From Micromonospora chersina (GTDB lineage: Bacteria > Actinomycetota > Actinomycetes > Mycobacteriales > Micromonosporaceae), in NCBI RefSeq assembly GCF_900091475.1, contig NZ_FMIB01000002.1:4774001-4838000 (forward strand): a stretch of DNA of 64,000 bases. Reading direction: 5' to 3'. The position numbers and the translations under genes are program-made. The notes under the pieces are model-generated. The model did not search any database, was not told the origin of the DNA, and saw only the letters and a list, made by a program, of their open reading frames with translations. Below are positions 43,791-52,775 of the stretch, piece after piece (positions within the stretch are counted from its first letter, which is position 1; every line of letters begins with the position of its first letter).

Positions 43791-44660
43791 TCACGTGGTG
43801 CCGGTGGGCAGCGCCTCCAGCTGGAAGCGGTGCATCAGTTCGGGGAGCAGGCTCTGCAACGCCTCGACCGTGCCGGAGCGGTCGCCGCCCGCGTCGTGCA
43901 TGAGCACGATCGAGCCGGGCCTGGTCTCCGCCAGCACCGTCTGGGTGATCTTGGCGGCTCCGGGCACCTGCCAGTCCGTCGGGTCCACGGCCCAGTGCAG
44001 CGGTGTCATGCCCAGGTCCTCGCAGACCGAGACCACCGGGTACGTCCACGCCCCGCCCGGCTGCCGGAAGTACGCGATCCGCGCGTCCGGCGCCGCCGCC
44101 CGGATCGCGTCGTTGGTGCGCAGGAGGTCGTCGCGGATCGTGACCGGCGAGCGCTTGCCCAGGGTGATGTCGTGGTTCCACGAGTGGTTGCAGAGGGTGT
44201 GCCCGTCGGCCACGATCGACCGCACCAGGTCCGGGTGGCTCTCGGCGTTCTCGCCCACCACACAGAAGGTGGCCTTCACGCCGTACTCCTTGAGCAGGGC
44301 GAGCACCTGCGGTGTCCACTGTGGGTCGGGGCCGTCGTCGAAGGTCAGCGCGATCCGGGTCGAGCCGGTGGAGGTCCGCGCGCCGTACGGGCCCTCGCTG
44401 TCGTCGGGCTGGCGGGCGTCGTCCGACGCGCTCGGGCTGGCGTCGGGGCTCGGCCCGCCGTAACCGCCGCCCGGCGGGCCGGGGAACTCGGTGCTGGGCG
44501 GCTGGTCGCCGTAGTGCGGGGTGTGGATGCTGGCGGCCACACCGGTGTCCCGGTCCGGGTGGTCGGGCACCAGGCTGCGCCCGAGCGCGTACGCGGAACC
44601 GAGCAGCGCGGCCACCACAAGCGTCACCATCCCCGCCGCCCGCAGCGTCGACGCCGACAT
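43791..44660 (-). CDS. Secreted polysaccharide deacetylase (NodB homology domain)
   Basis: A 289-residue carbohydrate esterase family 4 protein. A signal anchor (about residues 8-28) is followed by a disordered Pro/Ser/Gly-rich linker to about residue 95. The NodB motifs are intact: TFDDGPDP, HSWNHD, FRQPGG, DPTDW and LMHDAGGDR. It probably removes N-acetyl groups from peptidoglycan or another glycan outside the membrane. It sits between glnR and mshD on the same strand, but spacing (166 nt upstream) argues for its own promoter. Confidence 0.9.
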   Translation of the reverse strand: MSASTLRAAGMVTLVVAALLGSAYALGRSLVPDHPDRDTGVAASIHTPHYGDQPPSTEFPGPPGGGYGGPSPDASPSASDDARQPDDSEGPYGARTSTGSTRIALTFDDGPDPQWTPQVLALLKEYGVKATFCVVGENAESHPDLVRSIVADGHTLCNHSWNHDITLGKRSPVTIRDDLLRTNDAIRAAAPDARIAYFRQPGGAWTYPVVSVCEDLGMTPLHWAVDPTDWQVPGAAKITQTVLAETRPGSIVLMHDAGGDRSGTVEALQSLLPELMHRFQLEALPTGTT

Positions 44661-44826
44661 CAGCAGACCCGACCGTTCGTCGCCCCCGTGGTCACCACAC
44701 GCACCGTCGCCCCCTTCGCCCGGCGGATCCCGGCAGATCCGGCAGTCAGATTAGGTCCGACTGAGCGGGCAAAAAGGGCGAACCGGAGGAAGCATCCCCG
44801 ATGGGGGACGGTGCGGAGGTCTCGGG

Positions 44827-45540
44827 TCAGACCGGCAGCGGGGCGGGCTCCGACTCCGGCAGCGACCGCGACGGCGGCACGACGAACTTGTAGCCCACCT
44901 GGCGCACCGTGCCGATCATCGACTCGTACTCGGAGCCGAGCTTGGCGCGCAGCCGCCGGACGTGCACGTCGACGGTGCGGGTGCCGCCGAAGTAGTCGTA
45001 GCCCCAGACCTCGCGCAGCAACTGGTCCCGGGTGAACACCCGGCCCGGGTGCTGGGCGAGGAACTTGAGCAGCTCGAACTCCTTGTAGGTGAGGTCGAGC
45101 GGGCGACCCTTCAGCTTGGCCGCGTAGGTGTCCGGGTCGATGGTCAGCTCGCCGGCCCGGATCGAGCCGCCGGCACCCGCCGTGGCGTTGCTCAGCCGGC
45201 CGACCGCGAGCCGCAGCCGGGCCTCCACCTCCGCCGGACCCGCGCCGGCCAGGATCACGTCGTCCACGCCCCAGTCGGCGTTCAGCGCGATCAGCCCGGC
45301 CTCGGTGACGACCGCGACGAGCGGGACGCCCAGCCCGGTGGCGTGCAGCATCCGGCAGGTTGCGCGGGCCTCGCTCAGCTCGGCGCGGGCGTCCACCAGG
45401 ACGGCGTCCGGGGTCGGGCCGGAGACCAGCGTGCGCACGTCACGCGGCGCGGTGCGGACCGAGTGCGGCAGCAGGTCGAGTGCCGGCAGCACGGCCGATG
45501 GCTCACCTGCGCGTGCGGTCACCAGCAGCAGGAGCTCCAC
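44827..45540 (-). CDS. glnR: Nitrogen response regulator GlnR
   Basis: A 237-residue OmpR-type regulator. The degenerate receiver opens [11 protein letters not shown] and keeps an aspartate at position 50 (DAVLVDAR), the site known in GlnR to support dimerisation without phosphorylation. The DNA-binding domain ([51 protein letters not shown]) is nearly that of Streptomyces GlnR. It controls ammonium assimilation genes. GTG 45540 is set by GGAGGTGA 4-5 nt upstream; the frame upstream of it is not coding. No sensor kinase is adjacent, as expected. Confidence 0.92.
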   Translation of the reverse strand: MELLLLVTARAGEPSAVLPALDLLPHSVRTAPRDVRTLVSGPTPDAVLVDARAELSEARATCRMLHATGLGVPLVAVVTEAGLIALNADWGVDDVILAGAGPAEVEARLRLAVGRLSNATAGAGGSIRAGELTIDPDTYAAKLKGRPLDLTYKEFELLKFLAQHPGRVFTRDQLLREVWGYDYFGGTRTVDVHVRRLRAKLGSEYESMIGTVRQVGYKFVVPPSRSLPESEPAPLPV

Positions 45541-45735
45541 ACGATCACCTCCGTCCCGGCGGCTCTCCGGCCGCGCGCGACCAGCGGCACTCCCGAGGGG
45601 TGTGGCGCTGAGAATTTGCGTGGGTCCCGGCGTCGCTGACGGGGCGGGTAACGGCTTGAGCGTAACGGATGACCCGGCCGTCACCTCTGCGCCCTTTCCT
45701 GTTTGTCGGATCTGCCCCCGATCGCGGCCCAGGTT

Positions 45736-45751
45736 TTAACGTTGCCGAAAC
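45736..45751 (+). promoter_or_regulatory. Candidate GlnR box
   Basis: TTAAC-GTTGCC-GAAAC matches the GlnR pattern gTnAc-n6-GaAAc in nine of ten key bases. It lies between glnR and the divergent membrane protein gene, 42 bp before the latter. Two GTAAC motifs occur nearby at 45648 and 45662. It may mediate autoregulation. Confidence 0.45.
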
Positions 45752-45792
45752 CGTGACTCCGCCGGGCCGGGCCGGTCTGGCACGATCGGGGC

Positions 45793-46836
45793 GTGTTTCC
45801 CTCGACCTCGCCCGACACCGGCCGCGACCCGTGGTCCGGCGACCCGGCACCCGCGCCCGCCGGCCCCGCCCGTGGCTACCCGCCGGCCCCGCGAACCGGC
45901 CCGGCCGACGACGACGGGCGGGAGCGGAAGGGTCCCCGCCGGCTCCGCAAGGGCGGGCCGGGCCGGCGCCCGGACGACGAGTCCGACGAGGCGCCCGAGG
46001 AGGAGGTGCCGCCGGTCCCGGTGCGCCGCCCGCTCGCGCTGACCGTCGCGGGCTTCGCCGCGCTGCTCGGCGTGGGCCTGGTGCTCGGCGCGCAGACCGC
46101 CGGCCCGGGGCACCGGCTGCCGTTCGCGTTCATCATCTTCGGCGTCCAGCTGCTCTTCGTGCTGTCCTGGACGATGGCCATGCGCCCACCGGCGCTGCTG
46201 GTCGTCGCGCTGGTGAGCGCCGCTTCGGCCGGGATCGCCGACGCCGCCGCGGTGCAGTCGGAGATCGCCGGCCTGGCCCCGCTCGGCTACGCGGCGGCCG
46301 CCGGCCTCGTGCTCGCCGTGCTCGGCCAGCTCTTCCGGCGGGTGGACCGGGTCCGGGTCACCGACTCGCTGGGCAGCACCCTGCTGATCGTGGTGGGCGT
46401 GGTCGCGTTCGCCACGCTGATCGTGCTCAGCCGGGTCCCGAAGGGCACCCAGGCGATCACCGTCTGCCTCACGGCCACCGGGGTGGCCCTGCTGGTGGCC
46501 CGGCTCACCGACGCCGTCGCCCCCTGGCCCCGGCTCGCCCCGCAGGTGCCCCGGGGCGCCGCCGGCGTGGTCGCGGGAGCCATGCTCGGCACCCTGACCA
46601 GCGCCGTGCTCGGCAGCTACCTGGTCGGCTTCACCCCGACCAGCGCCGCGCTTGTCGGCCTGGTCACTGCGGGCACTGCCGTGCTGGCCGACCTCGCCGT
46701 CGGGTACGCCGAGGCGGGCCGGCTCATGGCCGGTGAGCCGCCGACCATGTGGGTCGCCCGGCACATGCAGGGCCCCCTGGGCGGCTTCGCGCTCGCCGCG
46801 CCCGCCGCGTACGCCATGTGCGTGCTCTTCCTCTGA
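45793..46836 (+). CDS. Polytopic membrane protein, unknown function
   Basis: A 347-residue protein. The first 75 residues are a charged, Pro-rich cytoplasmic segment (two basic patches, then DDESDEAPEEE). About eight helices follow from LALTVAGFAALLGVGLVL to the C-terminus, which ends within the last helix. No transport or enzyme motif is recognised. The start is GTG 45793, with CACGAT 6 nt upstream. It is divergent from glnR and shares its control region. Confidence 0.72.
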   Translation: MFPSTSPDTGRDPWSGDPAPAPAGPARGYPPAPRTGPADDDGRERKGPRRLRKGGPGRRPDDESDEAPEEEVPPVPVRRPLALTVAGFAALLGVGLVLGAQTAGPGHRLPFAFIIFGVQLLFVLSWTMAMRPPALLVVALVSAASAGIADAAAVQSEIAGLAPLGYAAAAGLVLAVLGQLFRRVDRVRVTDSLGSTLLIVVGVVAFATLIVLSRVPKGTQAITVCLTATGVALLVARLTDAVAPWPRLAPQVPRGAAGVVAGAMLGTLTSAVLGSYLVGFTPTSAALVGLVTAGTAVLADLAVGYAEAGRLMAGEPPTMWVARHMQGPLGGFALAAPAAYAMCVLFL

Positions 46837-46918
46837 GCCGTGCGGTTGGGCCGACGGCGCCTCGGGTAAGTACGGTTGCGCCGCGAGACGCGGTGATGCG
46901 GCGAGGGCAGGAGGCGGC

Positions 46919-47704
46919 GTGGCAGAGGCGTACCCGGCGAACGAGGGCCGGCCCCGACGGCGGGGCCGGAAGGTGCTTGTCGGTTTCATCGTCCTGCTGC
47001 TGGTCCTGGCCGGGCTCCTGGTCGTCGCCGACCGGGTGGCCGCCGGCGTCGCCGAGCGGGCCATCGCCGACCAGGTCAAGAAGGAGGTCGCCAAGCAGGA
47101 CGCGCAGTCCGCGGCGCCCCAGGTCGAGGTGGGCGGCTTCCCGTTCCTCACCCAGGTGCTCGCCGGGAAGTACGAGCGCATCTCCATCGTGCTGACCGAC
47201 GTGCAGGGCAACGTGCAGGGCGACGCGGTGAGCGTGCCCCGGCTGGACGTGGACGCCCGCGACGTCAAGGCGTCGCTGGACACCCTCCGCTCCGGGCGGG
47301 GTGACGTGGTGGCCGAGAGCGTCGACGGCCGGGGCACCGTGACCTACGACAGCCTGGCCAAGCTGCTCGACCGGCCCGGGCTCACCCTCGGCGAGCGGAA
47401 CGGCAAGCTCGCGGTCACCGCGCCGGTCGACATCCTCGGCGCCAAGCTCACCGTCAACGGCACCGCCGACGTGTCCGTCGCCAACGGCAAGGTGGCGCTG
47501 CGCTTCAACGACCTGACCGCCGAGGGCCTGCCCAACCTGCCGCTCGCGAAGACGCTGCTGGCCAACTACGCCAGGGGCATCTCGGTCGACGTGCCCCTCC
47601 CGGAGCTGCCGTTCCAGCTCAACGTGCGCAAGGTGGAGCCCAGGCCGGAGGGTCTGGTGGTCACCGCCGACGCGCGGAACGTGCCCATCAACTCGGCCGG
47701 CTGA
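46919..47704 (+). CDS. LmeA/DUF2993 family phospholipid-binding protein
   Basis: A 261-residue protein with one N-terminal membrane anchor (KVLVGFIVLLLVLAGLLVVAD) and an extracytoplasmic DUF2993 domain starting near VAERAIADQVKKEV. The domain resembles mycobacterial LmeA, which binds phosphatidylinositol and affects lipomannan elongation. Repeated VEVGGFPFLTQVLAGKYERI is the family hallmark. GTG 46919 follows AGGAGG with 4 nt spacing. It is 82 nt after the membrane protein gene and may be cotranscribed. Confidence 0.85.
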   Translation: MAEAYPANEGRPRRRGRKVLVGFIVLLLVLAGLLVVADRVAAGVAERAIADQVKKEVAKQDAQSAAPQVEVGGFPFLTQVLAGKYERISIVLTDVQGNVQGDAVSVPRLDVDARDVKASLDTLRSGRGDVVAESVDGRGTVTYDSLAKLLDRPGLTLGERNGKLAVTAPVDILGAKLTVNGTADVSVANGKVALRFNDLTAEGLPNLPLAKTLLANYARGISVDVPLPELPFQLNVRKVEPRPEGLVVTADARNVPINSAG

Positions 47705-47773
47705 GACCGGCCCGCACTCGCGCCCGGTGTCCCGGATGCTGGTCGGCCCGGTGGCGCCCATCGGGCCGGCTGG

Positions 47774-47779
47774 TAGTCT
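47774..47779 (+). promoter_or_regulatory. -10 element TAGTCT for the Cys leader peptide
   Basis: Eight nt before ATG 47788, so the leader peptide would be translated from a leaderless end. Confidence 0.5.
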
Positions 47780-47787
47780 CCCTCTCC

Positions 47788-47865
47788 ATGGGGACGCTCC
47801 TCACCAAACGGCGCGCGGTCGACCTGTGCCGCGTGGCCACCTGCCTGTGTCGCCCCGTCATCTGA
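47788..47865 (+). CDS. Cysteine-rich leader peptide (uORF)
   Basis: A 25-residue frame ending in LCRVATCLCRPVI with three cysteines, the recurrent actinobacterial sulfur-operon leader peptide. In mycobacteria, such Cys-rich uORFs attenuate downstream sulfur genes when cysteine is plentiful. The sulfurtransferase gene begins 204 nt downstream; that interval holds no other gene but is GC-rich and foldable (for example the GGCCGCCTAGCGGCC area near 47884). It is probably leaderless. Identification rests on sequence and position. Confidence 0.85.
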   Translation: MGTLLTKRRAVDLCRVATCLCRPVI

Positions 47866-48069
47866 CGGCGGGGCTGTCCTCGGCCGCCTAGCGGCCACCG
47901 GCACGCAGGGTCCGCGTACCCTCCGGCTCTCCCCCTGATCGCCCGGCAGCGGCGCCGTCGCACGTACCCGTGATCCGTTCCTAGCTCTGGGTCCCGCGCG
48001 TGGTGCGACAATCACCGACTTCGATCTCCGCGCGCTGGCTCACCATCCATCCTCACAGGGAGTGATCTG

Positions 48070-48918
48070 ATGAGTCGCGACACCGCACTCGTCTCGGCCG
48101 AGTGGGCCGAGAAGAACATCGACGCCCCGGGCGTCGTCTTCGTCGAGGTCGACGAGGACACCTCGGCCTACGACACCGGCCACATCGCCGGCGCCGTCAA
48201 GCTCGACTGGCGCACCGACCTCCAGGACCCGGTGCGCCGGGACTTCGTCAACCAGGCCCAGTTCTCCGAGCTGCTCTCGGCGCGGGGCATCGGCAACGAC
48301 GACACCGTGATCCTCTACGGCGGCAACAACAACTGGTTCGCCGCGTACGCGTACTGGTACTTCAAGCTCTACGGCCACCGTGACGTGAAGCTGCTCGACG
48401 GCGGCCGCAAGAAGTGGGAGCTGGACGCCCGCCCGCTGGTCACCGACACGGTGGAGCGCCCCGCCACGCAGTACGTCGCGCAGGCGCCGGACACCTCGAT
48501 CCGCGCCTTCCGCGACGAGGTGGTCGACGCGATCGGCACCAAGAACCTCGTCGACGTGCGCAGCCCCGACGAGTACGCCGGCCGGCTGCTCGCCCCGGCC
48601 CACCTCCCGCAGGAGCAGGCCCAGCGCGCCGGCCACGTGCCGACCGCGATCAGCGTCCCGTGGTCCAAGGCGGCCAACGAGGACGGCACCTTCAAGTCCG
48701 ACGACGAGCTGCGCAAGATCTACGCCGACGCCGGGCTGGACGACAGCCGCGAGACCATCGCCTACTGCCGGATCGGCGAGCGCTCCTCGCACACCTGGTT
48801 CGTGCTTCAGGAGCTGCTCGGCCACCGCAACGTGAAGAACTACGACGGTTCCTGGACCGAGTACGGCTCGCTGGTCGGCGTGCCGGTCGCGCTCGGCGAC
48901 GAGCCCGGGGAGGCGTGA
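48070..48918 (+). CDS. Thiosulfate sulfurtransferase (rhodanese), CysA/SseA type
   Basis: A 282-residue two-domain rhodanese. The inactive N-terminal domain is residues 1-130 (VFVEVDEDTSAYDTGHIAGAVKLDW); the active C-terminal domain has DVRSPDEYAG and the persulfide cysteine in YCRIGERSSHTW. It transfers sulfane sulfur from thiosulfate to thiols or cyanide. A ribosome site GGGAG lies 6-7 nt before ATG 48070. It is cotranscribed with sseC, 5 bp downstream, and lies behind the Cys leader. Confidence 0.93.
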   Translation: MSRDTALVSAEWAEKNIDAPGVVFVEVDEDTSAYDTGHIAGAVKLDWRTDLQDPVRRDFVNQAQFSELLSARGIGNDDTVILYGGNNNWFAAYAYWYFKLYGHRDVKLLDGGRKKWELDARPLVTDTVERPATQYVAQAPDTSIRAFRDEVVDAIGTKNLVDVRSPDEYAGRLLAPAHLPQEQAQRAGHVPTAISVPWSKAANEDGTFKSDDELRKIYADAGLDDSRETIAYCRIGERSSHTWFVLQELLGHRNVKNYDGSWTEYGSLVGVPVALGDEPGEA

Positions 48919-48923
48919 TCACC

Positions 48924-49247
48924 ATGACTGCTCCCACCGCCGCCGGCTGCGCCGCGCCGGACCAGGCCGCCCCCCTCCCGGCCAGCCTGGACCTCGAGAA
49001 GGAAACCGTCATCACCGGCCTGGTCACGGCCGAGTCCGGCGAGGTCGTGCCGGGCGCGTACGTCCGGCTGCTCGACTCGACGGGCGAGTTCACCGCCGAG
49101 GTGGTGACCTCCCCGGCCGGCCAGTTCCGGTTCTTCGCCGCGCCCGGCAACTGGACCCTGCGGGCGCTCTCCCGGCACGGCAACGGCGACACCGCTGTGG
49201 CCGCCGCCCGCGGGATCAACGAGGTGACCGTCACGGTCTCCGCCTGA
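48924..49247 (+). CDS. sseC: SseC-like DUF1416 protein
   Basis: A 107-residue protein with an intact DUF1416 domain, LDLEKETVITGLVTAESGEVVPGAYVRLLDSTGEFTAEVV, close to mycobacterial SseC, always next to a sulfurtransferase. The fold resembles a carboxypeptidase-regulatory beta sandwich. Its role in sulfur metabolism is not defined. ATG 48924 is favoured over GTG 48915, which would sit too near the GGGGAGG site. The stop is 10 nt before a strong terminator. Confidence 0.88.
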   Translation: MTAPTAAGCAAPDQAAPLPASLDLEKETVITGLVTAESGEVVPGAYVRLLDSTGEFTAEVVTSPAGQFRFFAAPGNWTLRALSRHGNGDTAVAAARGINEVTVTVSA

Positions 49248-49260
49248 CCCACGCTCTGAT

Positions 49261-49297
49261 CGTGGCCCGCCGTCCCCATCGGGGACGGCGGGCCACG
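49261..49297 (+). terminator. Terminator of the sulfurtransferase-sseC operon
   Basis: A perfect 17-bp stem (49261-49277 with 49281-49297) with a 3-nt ATC loop. Confidence 0.85.
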
Positions 49298-49362
49298 TGC
49301 CGTTCCGGCCCGGGGCGACGGGCGCGGCCGGGCCGGTCGCCGGCGCGTGACACGATGGCCCG

Positions 49363-50214
49363 GTGAGTGGTGCCGTCCAGGCGGGATACGCCCCGCCGAC
49401 CCGTCCCGACCAGCCGACCGGAGGCCGGCGTCGACTGCGCTGGCTGGTGGCCGCCACGGCGGCGTGGGCGGTGCTGCTGGCCGGGCTCACCTGGTGGTCG
49501 GTGCGGCACGACCCGCCGACGGTGAAGGAGCAGCGCACCCTGGGTCAGGCGGTGCCCGTGCTGACCCGGGCGGCCGGCCAGGTGGTGGCCGCCCTCGGCG
49601 ACGCCGCCTGGGCGTTCACGCCGCCCGTCGTCGAGCGGGGCTGTCGCGTCACCCCGCTGGCCGACGGCGCGTCGCTCACCCGGGGGGTGGACGTGCTGGT
49701 GCCCGCCGGTGGGGAGCGCGAGGTGCTGGAGCGCGTGGCGCGGCGGCTGCCCGCCGACTGGCGCGCCGGGGTGGCCCCGGAGGCCGGCAGCCCCCGGCTG
49801 CGCGCCGACGCGGGGGAGTTCGTCGCGGTCGACGGCCGGGTGGTGGCCGACGGCCGGGTGCGCTTCTCGGCGGACACCGGCTGCCGCCCGCTCGACACCA
49901 CTGCCGTCGACGCCCACCTGCTCCCGGGATACCCGCTGGGAGCGGAACTCGACGGGGCGCTGCGGGCCCTCGGCCGGCCGGCACCGCCGGACCCCGAGCA
50001 GGTCGTCGCCCCGTGCCCGGCCGGCGGGGTCGCGCGGACGGTCCGCGTCGCCGCGGGCGCGGAGCCGGTGTCGCTGGCCGCGCTGAAGCCGCTCGGCGTC
50101 GCCGTGGTCGACCGCCCCGAGGAGTACGCCTACCGCAGCGGATCCGTCGTCGTGCTGGCCGACGCCACCGGCGACCAGCTTCGGCTGTCCGCCTCCACCG
50201 GCTGCGCCGGCTGA
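49363..50214 (+). CDS. Membrane-anchored extracytoplasmic protein, unknown function
   Basis: A 283-residue protein with a single N-terminal anchor (about residues 27-46, WLVAATAAWAVLLAGLTWW) and a long outer domain. Four cysteines (RGC, TGC, APC, TGC) suggest two disulfides. There is no recognised family motif. GTG 49363 starts the gene with CACGAT 6 nt upstream. It follows the sseC terminator, so it has its own promoter. Confidence 0.75.
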   Translation: MSGAVQAGYAPPTRPDQPTGGRRRLRWLVAATAAWAVLLAGLTWWSVRHDPPTVKEQRTLGQAVPVLTRAAGQVVAALGDAAWAFTPPVVERGCRVTPLADGASLTRGVDVLVPAGGEREVLERVARRLPADWRAGVAPEAGSPRLRADAGEFVAVDGRVVADGRVRFSADTGCRPLDTTAVDAHLLPGYPLGAELDGALRALGRPAPPDPEQVVAPCPAGGVARTVRVAAGAEPVSLAALKPLGVAVVDRPEEYAYRSGSVVVLADATGDQLRLSASTGCAG

Positions 50215-50256
50215 CGTCCCGGCGGCCGCCGCGTCACCGGGCGGACCGGTCGGCGA

Positions 50257-52311
50257 TCAGTGCCCGCGCGGGTGGTCGTGCGGCGTGCGGCTGCGGCCCA
50301 GGGCGTCCACCCGACCCCACCGGCCGGGGATGTCCAGCAGCTCCACCCGGCCCATCCCGCCCGGGACGGCGGGGTCGATGATCAGGTGCTCGCCCTGCGG
50401 CTCCAGGCCCAGCATCACCCGCAGCAGCAGCAGCGGGGTGCCGGCCGACCAGGCCTGCGGGCTGCACGCGGTGGGGTACTCCACCGGATAGTCGGTGAGA
50501 CCCCGCTCGTAGCCGGCGAAAGCCTCGGGCAGCCGCCCGTCGAAGTAGCGGGACGCGCTCAGCATCCCCTCGCAGATCTGCCCGGCCTCGTCCCGGAAGC
50601 CGTACTTCCACAGGCCCCAGGCGATGATCGAGTTGTCGAACGGCCACACCGTGCCGACGTGGTAGCCGATCGGGTTGTACCGGCCCTGGTCGTCGGCGAG
50701 GGTCCGCACCCCCCAGCCGGAGAACAGCCGCGGCCCGAGCAGGTGCCCGGCGACGGTCGCCGCCCGGGACTCGTCGACGATGCCGCTCCAGAGCAGGTGC
50801 CCGATGTTGGAGGAGAGCGCGTCGACGTGCCGCCCGTCCGGGTCCAGGGCGAGCGCGTAGTACTCCCGATCGGGGATCCAGAAATCGCGGTTGAACCGCT
50901 CCTTCAGCGCCGCCGCCTCGCGTTCCAGCCGCTCGGCGTACGCCGGGTCGTTCCAGTACTTGCGGGCCAGCCGGGCGCCGCGCAGCTTGGCGTCGTACGC
51001 GTAGCCCTGGAGTTCGCAGGTGGCCCGGGGGAACGGCGGCAGCCGGCCGTCGGAGTAGGAGATCGAGTCCCAGGAGTCCTTCCAGCACTGGTTCGCCAGG
51101 CCGGTCTCCGGGTTGCGGGTCATGTACCAGACGTAGCCGGTGCCGAGCAGGTCGCCGTAGGAGTCGAGCCAGCCCAGCGCCCCCCGGGCCTCCTGCTCCA
51201 GCTGCCGGACCAGCTTCGCGTCCCCGGTCCACCGCTCGTACTCGTCGAGCAGGATCACGAAGAGCGCCGTGGTGTCGGCCGAGCCGTAGTACGGGGAGTG
51301 GGGCTGCTCCTGGAAACCGGCGGTCTCGCCGTAGCGCAGCTCGTGCAGGATCTTGCCGGGCTCCTCGTCCCGGAAGTCGTCCAGCCGGCTGCCCTGAAGG
51401 CCGGCAAGCATGAGGATGGTCGGCGGGACCAGTTCGGGCAGGAACGGCAGCACCTGGAGCGAGGTGAAGATGCTGTCCCGCCCGAACAGGGTCATGAACC
51501 AGGGCAGGCCGGCGGCGAGCAGGCGTACCCCCAGCGCGATCGACTCGTACCGGAGGGCGGCCAGGTCGTTCAGGCTGCGCCGGTACGCCCCGGCCAGCGG
51601 CTGGCAGTCGCAGCCCAGCTTCGGAGCCCGCTCGATCAGCTCGTTCTGCTCGGCGTGGATGGCCGCGACCGAGCGGTGCCCGCCGAGCGGCAGGGTGGCC
51701 CGGATGTCCTCGCCCCGGGCCCCGAAGATGGACGTCTCCACGTGCAGCTGGGTGGTCCACTCGCCGTGCGGCCCGACCCGGAGCCGGTAGGTCAGCCCCT
51801 CCTGGTCGAAGTCGGCGGGCGCGGTGCTGGTCACCACCACCTCGCGGTGGAACCCCTCCCGGCGGTAGGTGAGCCGCAGCCGGTCCCCGCTGACCGTGGG
51901 CGTGGTGCGCCCCTTCTTCTGCCGCTGGTGCTTGATCTCGAACAGGTCGGCGAAGTCGGAGCCGATGTCCACCCGGAGGGTGAACTCCACCTCCTGGCCG
52001 GAGTGGTTGAGCAGGGTCAGCTCCTCGTCGAAGCTGCCGCCGATCGACCGGCTCCGGATCACCGACACCTTTGCGTCCAGGTAGTGCGTCGGCTCGCCGG
52101 GGACCAGGAAGAACCGGGTCCGGTACGACATCGAGTCGTCGATCGAGAGCGGGTGCAGCCGCTGCCCGTTGAGGGTGAGCAGCCAGGTCGAGATGAACCG
52201 GGTGTCGAAGGAGAAGAGCCCCGTGGGGAAGTCGAACGACGGCTCGATGTCGCCGCGCCGGTCGCTGACCAGGAAGGTGTTGCCGTCCAGGATGCTGATG
52301 CGTTCCTTCAT
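50257..52311 (-). CDS. Amylo-alpha-1,6-glucosidase/glycogen debranching-like hydrolase
   Basis: A 684-residue protein. An N-terminal beta domain (DUF-type debranching N-terminus: SILDGNTFLVSDRRGDIEPSFDFPTGLFSFDTRF) is followed by an (alpha/alpha)6 barrel of glycoside hydrolase type. Conserved barrel motifs include GLPWFMTLFGRDSIFTSLQVLP, PYYGSADTTALFVILL and GRYNPIGYHVGTVWPFDNSI. It probably trims alpha-glucan or disaccharide-like substrates in the cytoplasm; activity is unproven. It overlaps the upstream SCP2 gene by 4 bp. Confidence 0.85.
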   Translation of the reverse strand: MKERISILDGNTFLVSDRRGDIEPSFDFPTGLFSFDTRFISTWLLTLNGQRLHPLSIDDSMSYRTRFFLVPGEPTHYLDAKVSVIRSRSIGGSFDEELTLLNHSGQEVEFTLRVDIGSDFADLFEIKHQRQKKGRTTPTVSGDRLRLTYRREGFHREVVVTSTAPADFDQEGLTYRLRVGPHGEWTTQLHVETSIFGARGEDIRATLPLGGHRSVAAIHAEQNELIERAPKLGCDCQPLAGAYRRSLNDLAALRYESIALGVRLLAAGLPWFMTLFGRDSIFTSLQVLPFLPELVPPTILMLAGLQGSRLDDFRDEEPGKILHELRYGETAGFQEQPHSPYYGSADTTALFVILLDEYERWTGDAKLVRQLEQEARGALGWLDSYGDLLGTGYVWYMTRNPETGLANQCWKDSWDSISYSDGRLPPFPRATCELQGYAYDAKLRGARLARKYWNDPAYAERLEREAAALKERFNRDFWIPDREYYALALDPDGRHVDALSSNIGHLLWSGIVDESRAATVAGHLLGPRLFSGWGVRTLADDQGRYNPIGYHVGTVWPFDNSIIAWGLWKYGFRDEAGQICEGMLSASRYFDGRLPEAFAGYERGLTDYPVEYPTACSPQAWSAGTPLLLLRVMLGLEPQGEHLIIDPAVPGGMGRVELLDIPGRWGRVDALGRSRTPHDHPRGH

Positions 52312-52688
52312 CCCGGCCGCCGGACGTGTTCGCGGGCGGTCTCCCGGGGGTCCCGGACGCCGGGCGGGTCGGGGAAGAACCGGCGGAACACCAGGAACAG
52401 CACCACGTTGCCGCTGAACGTGGCCTCGTTGCGCAGCACCGCCGCCATGCCGGCCTGCCGGCCGGTGACCAGTTCCTCGAACAGCTCGGCGCTGACCGTG
52501 AAGATGGCGTCGGCCGGCAGTTGCTCCCGGCTCACCTGGACCGCCCCGGGCGCCAACACCACGTACCAATGCTCGGTGCGGTTGCCGGTGGTCAGGTCGA
52601 TCTGGAGGCGGCCACGGGTCGGGCCGCGCAGCACCCCCGGGGCCCGCGCCGGCAGGGACCCGAAGAACCGCTCGATCGCCTCACCCAC
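52308..52688 (-). CDS. SCP2-like sterol-binding-fold protein
   Basis: A 126-residue protein of the SCP2 superfamily. GRLQIDLTTGNRTEHWYVVLAPGAVQVSREQLPADAIFTVSAELFEELVTGRQAGMAAVLRNEATFSGNVVLFLVFRRFF spans the whole fold. Such proteins bind hydrophobic ligands; ligand unknown. GTG 52688 follows TACGAT (52695-52700) by 6 nt, better than a TTG at 52694. Coupled to the debranching-like gene by an ATGA overlap. Confidence 0.83.
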   Translation of the reverse strand: MGEAIERFFGSLPARAPGVLRGPTRGRLQIDLTTGNRTEHWYVVLAPGAVQVSREQLPADAIFTVSAELFEELVTGRQAGMAAVLRNEATFSGNVVLFLVFRRFFPDPPGVRDPRETAREHVRRPG

Positions 52689-52694
52689 AACCAA

Positions 52695-52700
52695 ATCGTA
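52695..52700 (-). promoter_or_regulatory. -10 element TACGAT for the SCP2 gene
   Basis: Six nt before GTG 52688; it decides the start. Confidence 0.45.
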
Positions 52701-52775
52701 GGCAGCGGTCGGACATGTCGGGCCAGGATCGGCAGTCCACGCGGAACGGACATCAGCCGCGCCGCCCCCGGTGGG

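Noticed and set aside
45648..45666. GTAAC-N9-GTAAC as a GlnR box
   Set aside because: Spacing is 9 rather than 6 and the second half lacks GAAAC; the site at 45736 fits better.
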